From Pseudomonas sp. PDM05 (GTDB taxonomy: Bacteria > Pseudomonadota > Gammaproteobacteria > Pseudomonadales > Pseudomonadaceae), in contig NZ_JACVAC010000011.1 in assembly GCF_014851685.1 (NCBI RefSeq), positions 147,943 to 211,942 on the forward strand: a DNA stretch of 64,000 bases. The letters run 5' to 3'. Position numbers and translations under genes: made by a program. The notes beneath the pieces were generated by a model. That model was given only the letters and a program-made list of their open reading frames with translations. It was not told the DNA's origin and ran no database searches. Shown in pieces: positions 26,283-35,491 of this stretch (position 1 is the stretch's first letter; the number at the start of each line of letters is the position of its first letter).

Positions 26283-27638
26283 CTACCCCACCCAGCCTAC
26301 TGCGGTCTTGGGAATGACTTCCGACTCATCCAGCTTCGACGCAAACATGCTCACCGCTTGCACCGCATCGCTGGTGCTGGTGCGGATCTGCAGGATCACC
26401 GAACCGGCCTGATCGGCCAGATTCACACCCCGTTGCGCGCCTTCCTGGGTGGCGTTCATGCTGGTCACCGCGTCACGCGTTTCCGAGAGGATCATGCCGA
26501 TCATCTCGGCAATTTCCGCCGTCGAGCGGCTGGTGCGCCCGGCCAGTTGTCGGACCTCATCGGCCACCACCGCAAACCCGCGCCCCTGGTCGCCCGCGCG
26601 CGCCGCCTCGATCGCTGCGTTGAGCGCCAACAAGTTGGTCTGGTCGGCAATACCGCGAATGGTGTTGACGATGGCCGTGATCTGCTCGGAACGGTCGCCC
26701 AACTGCCCCACCAGTCGTGCGGATGCACCGATGTTGTCGGCGATGCGGCGCATCTCGCTGGCAGTTTCCTGGATCACCTGGGTGCCATGCTCGGCAAAGC
26801 GCTCGGTCTCGGAGGAGATGTGATAGGCCCGCGACGCGCCACGGGAGTCTTCCTCGAATTTCTCTACCCGCTCGGTGATGTCGCTGGCGAACTTGACGAT
26901 CTTGAGCAGTTTGCCATCGCCGTCATACACCGGGTTGTAGCTGGCCTCCAACCACGCGACGCGACCATGCTTGCCGATGCGCTTGAATTGCCCGGTGAAA
27001 AACTCACCGTTGTTCAGGCGTCGCCAGAAGTCACTGTACTCACTGCTGTTGACCAATGCGGGTTCGCAAAACATGCGGTGATGTTTGCCTTTGAGTTCAG
27101 CCAGGGAATAGCCCATGACGTTCAGGAAGTTTTCGTTGGCGTCGAGCACCTGACCATTCAAGTCGAACTCGATCACGGCCATTGCCCGGTCCAGCGCCGC
27201 GAGTTTGCTGCGGGTCGCCGCTTCCTGTTCGACTTTCTGCGTCACATCCAGCGCGTACTTGACCACTTTCAACACATGGCCTTGGGTATCCAGCACCGGG
27301 TTGTAGCTGGCCTCCAACCACACAGTTTTTCCGTTGGAAGCCACTCGTTTGAAGGTGCCCGACACGAACTTGCCAGCACGAAGGTCGTTCCAGAATTCCG
27401 TGTAAGCCGGGCTGCCGGTCAGTTCCGGCAAGCAGAAGTCGCGGTGGGACTTGCCCATCAATTGCGCGGCGCTGTAACCCAGGGTGTTCTGGAAAACTTC
27501 GTTGGCGCGCAAGACCTTGCCGGTCAGATCGAATTCGACCACCGCCATGGAGCGCTCGAGCGCGGCGATCAGCCCCTTATATTCAGTGACGTCGGCCGTC
27601 CTGGCCGCCAGTTCTGTTTTTAAGACTTTATTGAACAT
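26283..27638 (-). CDS. bdlA: BdlA-like soluble double-PAS chemoreceptor
   Basis: 451 residues. Two tandem PAS domains (about 28-140 and 150-262) share the repeated blocks 'WLEASYNPV' and 'LKVVKYALDVT/LKIVKFASDIT'; the fold usually binds heme, flavin or a small ligand. A compact MCP signalling domain with GIADQTNLLALNAAIEAARAGD follows. No membrane segment or signal peptide is present. This domain order and size match P. aeruginosa BdlA (417 residues), which controls biofilm dispersion. ATG at 27638 is preceded by GAGAGGT; an earlier in-frame start lacks a site. The symbol is given by architecture; closely related Aer-like receptors have the same layout. Confidence 0.78.
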   Translation of the reverse strand: MFNKVLKTELAARTADVTEYKGLIAALERSMAVVEFDLTGKVLRANEVFQNTLGYSAAQLMGKSHRDFCLPELTGSPAYTEFWNDLRAGKFVSGTFKRVASNGKTVWLEASYNPVLDTQGHVLKVVKYALDVTQKVEQEAATRSKLAALDRAMAVIEFDLNGQVLDANENFLNVMGYSLAELKGKHHRMFCEPALVNSSEYSDFWRRLNNGEFFTGQFKRIGKHGRVAWLEASYNPVYDGDGKLLKIVKFASDITERVEKFEEDSRGASRAYHISSETERFAEHGTQVIQETASEMRRIADNIGASARLVGQLGDRSEQITAIVNTIRGIADQTNLLALNAAIEAARAGDQGRGFAVVADEVRQLAGRTSRSTAEIAEMIGMILSETRDAVTSMNATQEGAQRGVNLADQAGSVILQIRTSTSDAVQAVSMFASKLDESEVIPKTAVGWVG

Positions 27639-27729
27639 GACGTACCTCTCGCTCAAGCGTGATCCTGTAGTGCCTGAGTCTAGTATCGGCGTAAAAAAAA
27701 CGGACTTGACACGGAAAAAATATTTATTA

Positions 27730-27741
27730 ATTGACGTCAAT
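27730..27741. promoter_or_regulatory. Twelve-base palindrome between bdlA-like and ridA-like genes
   Basis: ATTGACGTCAAT is a perfect palindrome in an AT-rich stretch, 92 bases before the BdlA-like start and 83 before the RidA-like start. No known Pseudomonas regulator site is matched with confidence. It could be an operator serving either divergent gene. Confidence 0.35.
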
Positions 27742-27823
27742 ATTTACACGCCGCGCATCGCCACCGTGACCCACCCTGCCCCTGTGTTTAAACTGGCAAC
27801 CCTTTGACCTGAGCGGAGCCCCC

Positions 27824-28204
27824 ATGGCCAACCACGACCTGCACTACACCCCCGACCCCGATGCAGATTCGATTTCCTCCGACGTGATCGGCTTCAACGG
27901 CATCCTGGTCTCCACCCAGATTCCCACCCGTGCCGACGGCAGCCTGGAGCTGGGCGACATCACCTTGCAGAGCGAATGCACCCTGCAAGCGCTGAAAGTC
28001 GCCCTGGAAAAGGCCGGCAGTTCCATGGACCGGGTCATGCACCTGACGATCTACTTGACGGATATGGCCGATCGCGCCGCGTTCAATGACGTCTACAAGC
28101 GCTTCTTCGCCAAGCCGTGGCCGGTGCGGGCAGCCGTTGGCGTGGCCGCGTTGGCCGTCGATGGCATGCGCGTCGAAGTCACCGCAATGGCCGCAAAAGC
28201 CTAA
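27824..28204 (+). CDS. RidA/YjgF-family enamine-imine deaminase-like protein
   Basis: 126 residues with the RidA fold: N-terminal ISSDVIGFNGILVSTQIPTRADGSLELGDITLQSECTLQALKVALEKAGSSMDRVMHLTIYLTD, then PVRAAVGVAALAVDGMRVEVTAMA at the C-terminus, where the conserved arginine (VRAAVGV) and glutamate (VEVTA) of deaminating members are visible. Such proteins hydrolyse reactive enamines released by PLP enzymes. ATG 27824 follows GAGCGGAGCCCCC. It is alone between bdlA (opposite strand) and rlhA. Confidence 0.88.
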   Translation: MANHDLHYTPDPDADSISSDVIGFNGILVSTQIPTRADGSLELGDITLQSECTLQALKVALEKAGSSMDRVMHLTIYLTDMADRAAFNDVYKRFFAKPWPVRAAVGVAALAVDGMRVEVTAMAAKA

Positions 28205-28224
28205 GCCAGGCGCAGCCAAAAAAT

Positions 28225-28327
28225 GTGGGAGCGGGCTTGTGTGGGAGCGGGCTTGCTCGCGAATACGGTGTGTCAGTCAATAGATGTTTGACTGATCCAG
28301 CGCCTTCGCGGGCAAGCCCGCTCCCAC
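28225..28327. repeat. REPIN with duplicated head
   Basis: Two inverted REP sequences face each other: GTGGGAGCGGGCTTGCTCGCG at 28241 and its reverse partner ending GCTCCCAC at 28327, giving a hairpin of about 90 bases. The first 16 bases of the REP head are repeated immediately before it (28225-28240). The element lies between ridA and rlhA. The same duplicated head occurs in the repeat at 51916. Confidence 0.9.
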
Positions 28328-28449
28328 ATTTGATTGGGTTTGCAATCCCAAGGCTCAGGAAACACCCGTCAGCCTTGTGGTAGGTGCCCCCCCAGCGTTT
28401 CACAGCTACAATGCGCGCCTCAACCGTGACAAGCCTGACTAAAAAAACT

Positions 28450-30429
28450 ATGTCCTTGCCCAAGCACCACCTTGAATTGCTCAGCCCTGCCCGCGATGTC
28501 GCCATCGCACGCGAGGCCATCCTGCATGGCGCCGACGCCATCTACATCGGCGGCCCAAGCTTTGGCGCCCGTCACAACGCGTGCAACGAGGTGAGCGATA
28601 TCGCCTCACTGGTGGAATTCGCCCGCCGTTACCACGCCCGCGTCTTCACCACGATCAACACCATCTTGCATGACAACGAACTGGAACCCGCGCGCAAGCT
28701 GATCCATCAGCTCTACGACGCCGGCGTCGACGCGTTGATCGTGCAAGACCTGGGCGTGATGGAGCTGGATATTCCGCCCATCGAGCTGCACGCCAGCACC
28801 CAGACCGACATCCGTACCCTGGGCCGCGCCAAGTTTCTCGACCAGGCCGGTTTCTCGCAGTTGGTCCTCGCCCGCGAGCTGAACCTGCAGGAAATCCGCG
28901 CCATCGCTGATGAAACCGATGCCGCCATCGAGTTCTTCATCCACGGCGCCCTGTGCGTGGCGTTCTCCGGGCAGTGCAACATCTCCCACGCGCAGAACGG
29001 CCGCAGCGCCAACCGTGGCGACTGCTCCCAGGCCTGCCGCCTGCCGTACACCTTGAAAGACGACCAGGGCCGCGTCGTGGCCTTTGAAAAGCACCTGCTG
29101 TCGATGAAAGACAACAACCAGAGCGCCAACATCCGCGCGCTGGTCGAAGCGGGTGTGCGTTCGTTCAAGATCGAAGGCCGCTACAAGGACATGGGCTATG
29201 TGAAAAACATCACTGCCTATTACCGCCAGCGCCTCGATGAAGTGCTCGAAGACCGCCCGGACCTGGCCCGTGCGTCCAGCGGCCGTACTGCGCATTTCTT
29301 CCTGCCCGACCCGGAAAAAACCTTCCACCGGGGCAGCACCGACTATTTCGTCACCGACCGCAAGATCGACATCGGCGCCTTCGATACCCCGACCTTCACC
29401 GGCCTGCCGGTGGGTGTGGTGGAAAAAACCGGCAAGCGCGACTTGCAGGTGGTGACCCATGAGCCGCTGTCCAACGGCGACGGTCTCAATGTACTGGTCA
29501 AGCGTGAGGTCGTGGGTTTCCGCGCCAACATTGCCGAGCCCAAGGGCGAGTTCGAGGAAGATGGCGAGAAGCGTTACCGCTACCGCGTCGAGCCGAATGA
29601 AATGCCGGCCGGTTTGTATCAATTGCGCCCCAACCACCCGCTGAACCGCAACCTGGACCACAACTGGCAACAGGCGCTGCTCAAGACTTCGTCCGAACGC
29701 CGTATCGGTCTGACCTGGGCTGCACGCCTGCGTGAAGCGCAGTTGGAAGTCACCGCGACCAGCGAAGAAGGCATCAGCGCCAGCGTCACCCTGCCCGGCC
29801 CGTTCGGCGTGGCCAACAAGCCGGAACAGGCCCTGGACACCCTGCGCGACCTGCTCGGCCAACTGGGCACCACCGAATACCACGCCACCGACATCCAGCT
29901 GGATGCGCCGCAAGCGTTCTTCATCCCCAACTCGCAGCTCAAGGCCCTGCGCCGCGAAGTGATTGAAGCGCTGACCGCCGCCCGCGTTGCCGCGCACCCG
30001 CGTGGTGGGCGCAAAGCCGAAACCACCCCGCCGCCGGTGTACCCGGACGCGCATCTGTCGTTCCTGGCCAACGTCTACAACCAGAAAGCCCGCGACTTCT
30101 ATCACCGTCACGGGGTGAAGTTGATCGACGCCGCCTTCGAAGCCCACGAAGAAACCGGCGAAGTGCCGGTGATGATCACCAAGCACTGCCTGCGTTTCTC
30201 GTTCAACCTGTGCCCGAAACAGGCCAAGGGCGTGACGGGCGTGAAGACCAAGGTCGCGCCCATGCAATTGATCCACGGCGACGAAGTGCTGACCCTCAAG
30301 TTCGACTGCAAACCCTGCGAGATGCACGTGGTGGGCAAGATCAAGGGGCATATCCTCGGTCTGCCGCAACCGGGCAGCGCAGTGGAGCATTTCAACCCGG
30401 AAAACATTATTTTCCAGGGTACGCACTAA
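28450..30429 (+). CDS. rlhA: RlhA-type peptidase U32 family 23S rRNA hydroxylation protein
   Basis: 659 residues, the full-length form of the U32 family (E. coli RlhA/YdcP, 653 residues, needed for 5-hydroxycytidine in 23S rRNA). The N-terminal barrel (HHLELLSPARDVAIAREAILHGADAIYIGG) and the U32 signature EFFIHGALCVAFSGQCNIS-x-GRSANRGDCSQACR (about 178-215) with conserved cysteines are present, followed by a long C-terminal module with a second cysteine group (CLRFSFNLCPKQ and CKPCEMH). The related TrhP is shorter (about 450 residues). ATG at 28450 matches the family start. The 3' end overlaps the convergent EamA gene by 23 bases. Confidence 0.9.
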   Translation: MSLPKHHLELLSPARDVAIAREAILHGADAIYIGGPSFGARHNACNEVSDIASLVEFARRYHARVFTTINTILHDNELEPARKLIHQLYDAGVDALIVQDLGVMELDIPPIELHASTQTDIRTLGRAKFLDQAGFSQLVLARELNLQEIRAIADETDAAIEFFIHGALCVAFSGQCNISHAQNGRSANRGDCSQACRLPYTLKDDQGRVVAFEKHLLSMKDNNQSANIRALVEAGVRSFKIEGRYKDMGYVKNITAYYRQRLDEVLEDRPDLARASSGRTAHFFLPDPEKTFHRGSTDYFVTDRKIDIGAFDTPTFTGLPVGVVEKTGKRDLQVVTHEPLSNGDGLNVLVKREVVGFRANIAEPKGEFEEDGEKRYRYRVEPNEMPAGLYQLRPNHPLNRNLDHNWQQALLKTSSERRIGLTWAARLREAQLEVTATSEEGISASVTLPGPFGVANKPEQALDTLRDLLGQLGTTEYHATDIQLDAPQAFFIPNSQLKALRREVIEALTAARVAAHPRGGRKAETTPPPVYPDAHLSFLANVYNQKARDFYHRHGVKLIDAAFEAHEETGEVPVMITKHCLRFSFNLCPKQAKGVTGVKTKVAPMQLIHGDEVLTLKFDCKPCEMHVVGKIKGHILGLPQPGSAVEHFNPENIIFQGTH

Positions 30430-31312
30430 CCCTCTGGGAGCGGGGCCACCACCAGCCCCGCTGCAACCCCGCCGCCGCCAGCAGAATCGCCGCCACTCCC
30501 AGCCATTGCAGCCAACCCAGGCGATGCCCGAAGGCGATCCAGTCGACGAAGATCGCCGCAATCGGGTAGATGAACGACAGTGCGCCGGTCAACGCGGTCG
30601 GCAGTTTCTGGATCGCACCGTACAGCAATACATACATCACACCTGTGTGCACCACGCCCAGCGTCGCCAACGCCGCCCAGGCGGTGGGCGCTACCGGCAG
30701 GTTGCTCCACGTCACCAGTGGCGCCAGCAACAATGCGCCGGTGGCGACCTGGATCAACGCCATCAAATGCGCTGGCACTTGCTTCAAGCGCTTGATGATC
30801 AAGGCGGCAATCGCATACAAAAACGCCGCGCCAGAGGCCAACGCAACCCCAGCCAGATAGTCCCCGCCACCGGCTTGCTGCTCGCCATGGGCAGTGACAA
30901 TCGCCAACATCCCAAGGAACGCTACGCTGAGCCACGCGAGCTTCTGCACAGTAATCTTTTCCCCCAGAAACAGCGCCGCCAACAGCACCAACATGAACGG
31001 CTGCACGTTGTACACCGCTGTACTGATGGCGATGGACGCACGTGAATAGGATTCGAACAACAGCAACCAATTGCCAACGATCGCCACGCCGCTGAGCATC
31101 GCCAGCCCGAGCCTGGCCCACGTCAGCAGCGACAGGCGCAGGTAGCCGAGCACGGCACAGACCAGCAACAGTGTCAGCGCACCGATGACACAGCGCCAGA
31201 ACACCACTTCGATCACCGACACGCCCGACACCAGTACAAACCAACCAATGGTGCCCGAGATGAGCATGGCGGCGACCATTTCCCACGAACCGCGACGGAT
31301 GGATGTGTCCAT
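30407..31312 (-). CDS. EamA-family (DMT) metabolite exporter
   Basis: 301 residues with about ten hydrophobic segments arranged as two EamA repeats, for example MVAAMLISGTIGWFVLVSGVSVIEV and GVALASGAAFLYAIAALIIKRL. Family members export amino acids or other metabolites. GAGGAG precedes the ATG. It is divergent from an Lrp/AsnC regulator, a common pairing for amino-acid exporters, and its stop codon lies inside the end of rlhA (tail-to-tail overlap). The substrate is unknown. Confidence 0.9.
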   Translation of the reverse strand: MDTSIRRGSWEMVAAMLISGTIGWFVLVSGVSVIEVVFWRCVIGALTLLLVCAVLGYLRLSLLTWARLGLAMLSGVAIVGNWLLLFESYSRASIAISTAVYNVQPFMLVLLAALFLGEKITVQKLAWLSVAFLGMLAIVTAHGEQQAGGGDYLAGVALASGAAFLYAIAALIIKRLKQVPAHLMALIQVATGALLLAPLVTWSNLPVAPTAWAALATLGVVHTGVMYVLLYGAIQKLPTALTGALSFIYPIAAIFVDWIAFGHRLGWLQWLGVAAILLAAAGLQRGWWWPRSQRVSAYPGK

Positions 31313-31421
31313 GTTTGCTGCTCCTCAAATGAGGCTCAATTATGGCAATCTGCTGGGTAACGGCTCCAGCGCCTAAAAAAGGCCAAAGCCCTGGATCACC
31401 TTTACTAATTAGGCAAAAACC

Positions 31422-31862
31422 ATGATCGACACCATCGACCAGCAACTGATCGCCGCCTTGATGGACGACTCACGCCTGTCCCTCAAGGCGCTGGCGGGCA
31501 TCACCGGGCTGTCGTCGCCCAGCGTTGGCGAGCGCTTGCGGCGCTTGGAAGAACGCGGTGTTCTGACCCACTACACGGTGGACATTGACGCCAAACACTT
31601 CGGCTACCTGCTGCAAGCCATCGTGCGCATCCGTCCTCTGCCCGGCAAATTGCAGGAAGTCGAACGCCAGATTCAGGCGATTCCCGAGTTCACCGAGTGC
31701 GACAAGGTCACGGGCGACGACTGCTTCATCGCACGCCTGCATGTGCGCACCATGGAACAGCTGGACAGCCTGCTCGACCGGCTCAACGTGTATGCCGAGA
31801 CCAACACCGCCATCGTCAAGAAAACCCCGGTCAAACGCCGCTTGCCGCCGCTTGATAGGTAA
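31422..31862 (+). CDS. Lrp/AsnC-family transcriptional regulator
   Basis: 146 residues: N-terminal HTH (IDQQLIAALMDDSRLSLKALAGITGLSSPSVGERLRRLEERGVLTHY) and C-terminal RAM ligand-binding domain (about 68-142, LQAIVRIRPLPGKL and CDKVTGDDCFIARL). Such regulators respond to amino acids. It is divergent from the EamA exporter across 109 bases and is its likely controller. A REP-type inverted repeat lies immediately downstream. Confidence 0.92.
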   Translation: MIDTIDQQLIAALMDDSRLSLKALAGITGLSSPSVGERLRRLEERGVLTHYTVDIDAKHFGYLLQAIVRIRPLPGKLQEVERQIQAIPEFTECDKVTGDDCFIARLHVRTMEQLDSLLDRLNVYAETNTAIVKKTPVKRRLPPLDR

Positions 31863-31900
31863 CGCTGCTTTCCCCGCGCTTGAAATGTACTGCGCTCGCC

Positions 31901-32032
31901 TGTAGTGAGCGGGCTTGCCCCGCGCCGGGTGGCGAAGCCGCCCCAAATTCAGACACCTCGGTCTTCCTGACCCACCGCAGCGTACCGTTGGGGCGGCTTT
32001 GCCCCCGGCGCGGGGCAAGCCCGCTCACTACA
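31901..32032. repeat. Long inverted REP-like element (TGTAGTGAGCGGG family)
   Basis: Both ends read TGTAGTGAGCGGGCTTGCC towards the centre, with inner inverted parts (GGCGAAGCCGCCCC and its partner), making a palindrome of about 130 bases. It lies between the convergent Lrp and kinase genes. The right end supplies the TAG stop codon of the kinase gene (32028-32030). A sister copy is at 39056. Confidence 0.88.
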
Positions 32033-33491
32033 GGCCGTGCAGTGTCTTGGCCGCCGCCAATAAACCTTTGAACTTGCGATAGCGCGCCTCCAGCAGCGGC
32101 TGTTGCCCGACATCCGGCTGGTAACGCGCCTTGACCGGCATCCCCGCCTGCAGCAACTCGGCGCCCTGCCCGATCGCCATGAGCCCCAGCTTCGCCGCCC
32201 CCACGCACGCGCTCAACTCACTGCCATGCAACGTGAAGATCTCCCGCTGCAGGATGTTGGCCAACAGCTGCGCCCAGTACTCACTGCGCGCCCCGCCGCC
32301 GACCAAGGCACACGCGCCGACGCGGGCCCCCGCCGATTGCACCGCGTGCAACGCATCGAGCAAACCAAAGCCCACCCCCTCCATCACCGCATACCCGAGC
32401 AGCGCCGGGGTGCAGTCGTGGCCCAGGTTCATGAATCCACCGCGCAGCAACGGGTCGTTATGCGGCGTGCGTTCTCCAGCCAGGTAAGGCAGAAACAGCG
32501 GCGCCGACAGTGGCACCGCCTGTGCGATCGGCAGTTGCGCCTGCACCTGCTCCAGCAGCGCCTGCTCATCCCGCGTGCCGGTCAGCCGCGTGACCCAGCG
32601 CAGGCAACTGGCACCCGCCAGCATCGCGCCCATGGTGTACCAGCGCCCGGGCAGCGCATGACAGAAGCTGTGCACGGCGCTGGCCGGATTGCCGGCGGCG
32701 TGATCGGTGATTGCCACAATCGCAGCGCTGGTGCCCAGAGTGATGAACCCGTCCCCCGCATTGATCGCGCCGATGCCTACGGCGGCCACCGGGTTGTCGC
32801 CTCCGCCACCGGCGATCACCACCCCGGCAGGCAAGCCCAGGCCGGTCGCGGTCAGCACGGCGCTGGCCGCGCCGCCTTCCACCAACCTCGGCAACCGCTG
32901 CAGCGCCAGGCCGCTGGCGCGAACCATCGGGCCGTACCATTCACGGTTCGCCACATCCAGCCACAGCGTACCGGCGGCATCCGACATCTCGCTGACGCGC
33001 TCGCCACTCAAGCGCAAACGCAGGTAATCCTTGGGCGACAACACACAGTCAATTGCCTGGAACACCTCAGGCTCGTGGCGTTGCAGCCACAGCAGCTTAG
33101 GCGCGGTCAACCCGGCCATCGGCAGGCTGCCGGTGACGTCTGCAAAGCCCGCGCCCAGCTCTTGAGCCTCAGCGATGGCACGGGAGTCGTCCCACAGGAT
33201 CGCCGGATACAACACCTGGTCGTCCCGCCCCAACAGCACCGCACCATGCATCTGCCCGGACAAGCCGATACACGCCACCCGGGCAAAGGCCGGGTGCGCC
33301 CGCAGTTGCGCCAACGCCTGCACACACGCCTGCCACCAGTCCTGCGGCGCCTGCTCGGACCAGCCACTGTGGCGCCGCGACACACTCAATCGCACGCCGG
33401 CGTGGGCCAATACCGTGCCGTCAAGGTCCATCAGGATCGCCTTGAGTTCTGAAGTGCCGAGGTCTATGCCGAGGGAAACAGGACTGCTCAT
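32028..33491 (-). CDS. xylB: FGGY-family sugar kinase, xylulokinase type
   Basis: 487 residues. N-terminal phosphate loop LGIDLGTSELKAILMDLDG, the FGGY signatures LSGQMHGAVLLG (substrate contact, typical of xylulokinases), GGGGDNPVAAVGIGA and the C-terminal GGGARSEYWAQLLANIL. It should phosphorylate D-xylulose or a similar ketose. ATG at 33491 is the family start; the frame is open further upstream without a sensible start. It is the last gene of the sugar ABC operon, 16 bases after the LacI gene. Its stop codon lies inside a REP-like element. The substrate is inferred from family. Confidence 0.85.
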   Translation of the reverse strand: MSSPVSLGIDLGTSELKAILMDLDGTVLAHAGVRLSVSRRHSGWSEQAPQDWWQACVQALAQLRAHPAFARVACIGLSGQMHGAVLLGRDDQVLYPAILWDDSRAIAEAQELGAGFADVTGSLPMAGLTAPKLLWLQRHEPEVFQAIDCVLSPKDYLRLRLSGERVSEMSDAAGTLWLDVANREWYGPMVRASGLALQRLPRLVEGGAASAVLTATGLGLPAGVVIAGGGGDNPVAAVGIGAINAGDGFITLGTSAAIVAITDHAAGNPASAVHSFCHALPGRWYTMGAMLAGASCLRWVTRLTGTRDEQALLEQVQAQLPIAQAVPLSAPLFLPYLAGERTPHNDPLLRGGFMNLGHDCTPALLGYAVMEGVGFGLLDALHAVQSAGARVGACALVGGGARSEYWAQLLANILQREIFTLHGSELSACVGAAKLGLMAIGQGAELLQAGMPVKARYQPDVGQQPLLEARYRKFKGLLAAAKTLHGL

Positions 33492-33507
33492 ACGCGTGTC
33501 ATTCCAA

Positions 33508-34500
33508 TCAGATACAGCCACATGAATTGCGCAGTTGCAGGCTCGGCGCCAGGCGCACGCTGTGCGGCGTTGCCTCGGGTGTCGCCATGCGCTGCAGCAG
33601 CAGGTGCACCGCACGCGCGCCCAGCTCGTTGACCGGCTGGGCAATCAACGTCAGGCGCGGCACGAAAAAATCGGCCCAGTCAAAATCATCAAACCCCACC
33701 AAGGCCATCTGTCCTGGCACTTCAATCTGCGCGTCACGCAGGGCGTGCATCGCGCCAAGGGTCATCAGGTTGTTTCCGGCCATGATTGCCGTAGGCGGTG
33801 CATCCAGCCCGAGCAACTGCACCGTGGCCTGGCGTGCCGGCTCGGTGTTGGAGCCGCCGTTGACCAGCAACTGCGGATCAAACGCCAACCCCGCCGCCTG
33901 CAAAGCAGCCTTATAGCCGGCAACCCGCTCGTCCGTGGTGCTGAACCCCGTACGCCCGGCGATAAAACCGATGCGGCGGTGCCCGTGGCCAATCAAATGG
34001 GTGATCAGGGCCTGGGTGGCCTGGGTATTCTCCACCCCGACCTGATCGAATTGCGCGCTCATCATGCGGTCCACCAGTACTGCCGGGATCTGGTTGGTGC
34101 GCAGGTACTCCAGCGCCTTCGAGTCGTTCGACGGCGCAAGGATCACCCCGTCGACACGCCGGTGATGCAGCGCCGTGACCACCCGCAGCTCCTGCTCCGG
34201 GTCGTCGTGGGTGTCGACAAACAGCATCATGTAGCCGTGCTTGGCGCACTCGCTTTCAATGGCATGCACGGTTTCGCTGAAGTAGTGGTTGGACAGCGCC
34301 GAGATCGCCACGCCAATCGTGCTGGTGCTCGACCGCGCCAGCGCGCGCGCCAGGGTGTTGGGAATGTACCCCAACGCCTGGATCGCCTGCTGCACCGCCT
34401 GCACCGAGGCCGGGCTGACCTTGCGGGTGCCGTTCAACACGTGGGACACGGTTGACGTCGACACCCCTGCCCGGCTGGCCACGTCATCCATGGTCACCAC
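33508..34500 (-). CDS. LacI-family regulator of the sugar operon
   Basis: 330 residues. The HTH and hinge (MDDVASRAGVSTSTVSHVLNGTRKVSPASVQAVQQAIQALGYIPNTLARAL) and the periplasmic-binding-protein-like effector domain (about 60-328) are complete; the sequence ends in CGCI. GTG at 34500 follows AAGGGG by nine bases and is preferred; an ATG at 34491 lacks this spacing. It lies inside the ABC-transporter operon, as rbsR does in Pseudomonas, and probably represses it through the operators near 38068 and 38101. Confidence 0.9.
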   Translation of the reverse strand: MVTMDDVASRAGVSTSTVSHVLNGTRKVSPASVQAVQQAIQALGYIPNTLARALARSSTSTIGVAISALSNHYFSETVHAIESECAKHGYMMLFVDTHDDPEQELRVVTALHHRRVDGVILAPSNDSKALEYLRTNQIPAVLVDRMMSAQFDQVGVENTQATQALITHLIGHGHRRIGFIAGRTGFSTTDERVAGYKAALQAAGLAFDPQLLVNGGSNTEPARQATVQLLGLDAPPTAIMAGNNLMTLGAMHALRDAQIEVPGQMALVGFDDFDWADFFVPRLTLIAQPVNELGARAVHLLLQRMATPEATPHSVRLAPSLQLRNSCGCI

Positions 34501-34521
34501 GTTGCTGTTCCCCTTAATCGA

Positions 34522-35454
34522 TCAATGTTTGCTCGACCAACCGCTGTACGTACCGACGTTGTCGCGGGTGATCAGTTTTGGCGTGAGCAGGGTAACCGCT
34601 TCGCCAGGGGCTTTGTCATTCAGAATGTCGTTGCCCGCATCCACCGCCGTCTGCGCCATGGCCCAGGGGTCCTGGCTGGCCGAGGCCTGGATCTGCGTGT
34701 CGGTCTTCAGCGCGTTCTCAATGTCCGGCGCACCGTCCACCGAGGTGATGACGATGCCGCTGCGCTTGAGTTGCTTGGCGGCCAGGTCGCTGCCGATGGC
34801 TTGCGGGTCGTTGATCGCGAACAAACCGTCGATTTTCGGGAAGCGTGTGAGGTAGCCCTGCATCACATTCAGGCCGCCTTCACGCGAGCCTTTGCCGTCC
34901 TGGTCGTCGGACAGCACCTTGATCTGCGGCGCACCGGCCAGCGCCGCCTTGCAGCCTTTGACGCGGTCGGTCACGGCCGTGACCTGCGGGCCGTTCTGGA
35001 TGATCACATTGCCCTTGCCGCCCAGCTTGTCCACCAGGTACTGGCAGGCCAGCTTGCCGGCTTCGACATTGTCGGTCTGCACCGTGGCGTTGACCCCTTT
35101 GGCATCCACATCCACGGCGACCACGACAATCCCGGCGTCACGGGCTTTCTTGATCGCCGAGGCCATGGCCGACGGGTCGACGGCGTTGATCAGGATCAGG
35201 TCGACCTTGGACGAAATGAAGTTATCGATCTGCGAAAACTGCTTGCTCAAGTCATAGTCGGCTGACACCGAGGTGACCTTGACGTTGGGGTTCAGCGCCT
35301 TGGCCCGCGCCGTGGCGCCATCGGCCAGGGTCACGAAGTACGGGTTGCCGAGCGAGCCCATGCTGATGCCAAGGGCTTTCAACTCACGCGCCTCGACGGC
35401 TTGGGACATCAGGGCCGCCAGGGCAATAACGGGAAATACGCGTTTGAAGTTCAT
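34522..35454 (-). CDS. Sugar ABC transporter periplasmic binding protein (RbsB-like)
   Basis: 310 residues. The signal peptide (MNFKRVFPVIALAALMSQAVEA) is followed by a type 1 periplasmic binding domain with blocks SMGSLGNPYFVTLADGA, LILINAVDPSAMASAIKKARDAGIVVVAVDV and ITSVDGAPDIENAL. It captures a sugar in the periplasm and delivers it to the ATPase-permease pair encoded upstream. AACAACAA (35472-35479, minus strand) lies 18 bases before the ATG, the usual Hfq/Crc site of rbs genes. The exact sugar (ribose, allose or a pentitol) is not decided by sequence. Confidence 0.9.
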   Translation of the reverse strand: MNFKRVFPVIALAALMSQAVEARELKALGISMGSLGNPYFVTLADGATARAKALNPNVKVTSVSADYDLSKQFSQIDNFISSKVDLILINAVDPSAMASAIKKARDAGIVVVAVDVDAKGVNATVQTDNVEAGKLACQYLVDKLGGKGNVIIQNGPQVTAVTDRVKGCKAALAGAPQIKVLSDDQDGKGSREGGLNVMQGYLTRFPKIDGLFAINDPQAIGSDLAAKQLKRSGIVITSVDGAPDIENALKTDTQIQASASQDPWAMAQTAVDAGNDILNDKAPGEAVTLLTPKLITRDNVGTYSGWSSKH

Positions 35455-35471
35455 ACGGGTCTCTCTTGTGA

Positions 35472-35479
35472 TTGTTGTT
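35472..35479 (-). promoter_or_regulatory. Hfq/Crc target motif before binding-protein gene
   Basis: AACAACAA on the minus strand, 18 bases before the RbsB-like ATG. rbs transcripts of Pseudomonas are known Crc targets. Confidence 0.6.
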
Positions 35480-35491
35480 GTACGAGTGAAA

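Noticed and set aside
28606..30561. Open frame of 651 codons on - opposite rlhA
   Set aside because: The U32 signature and cysteines are on +; the minus frame is a shadow.
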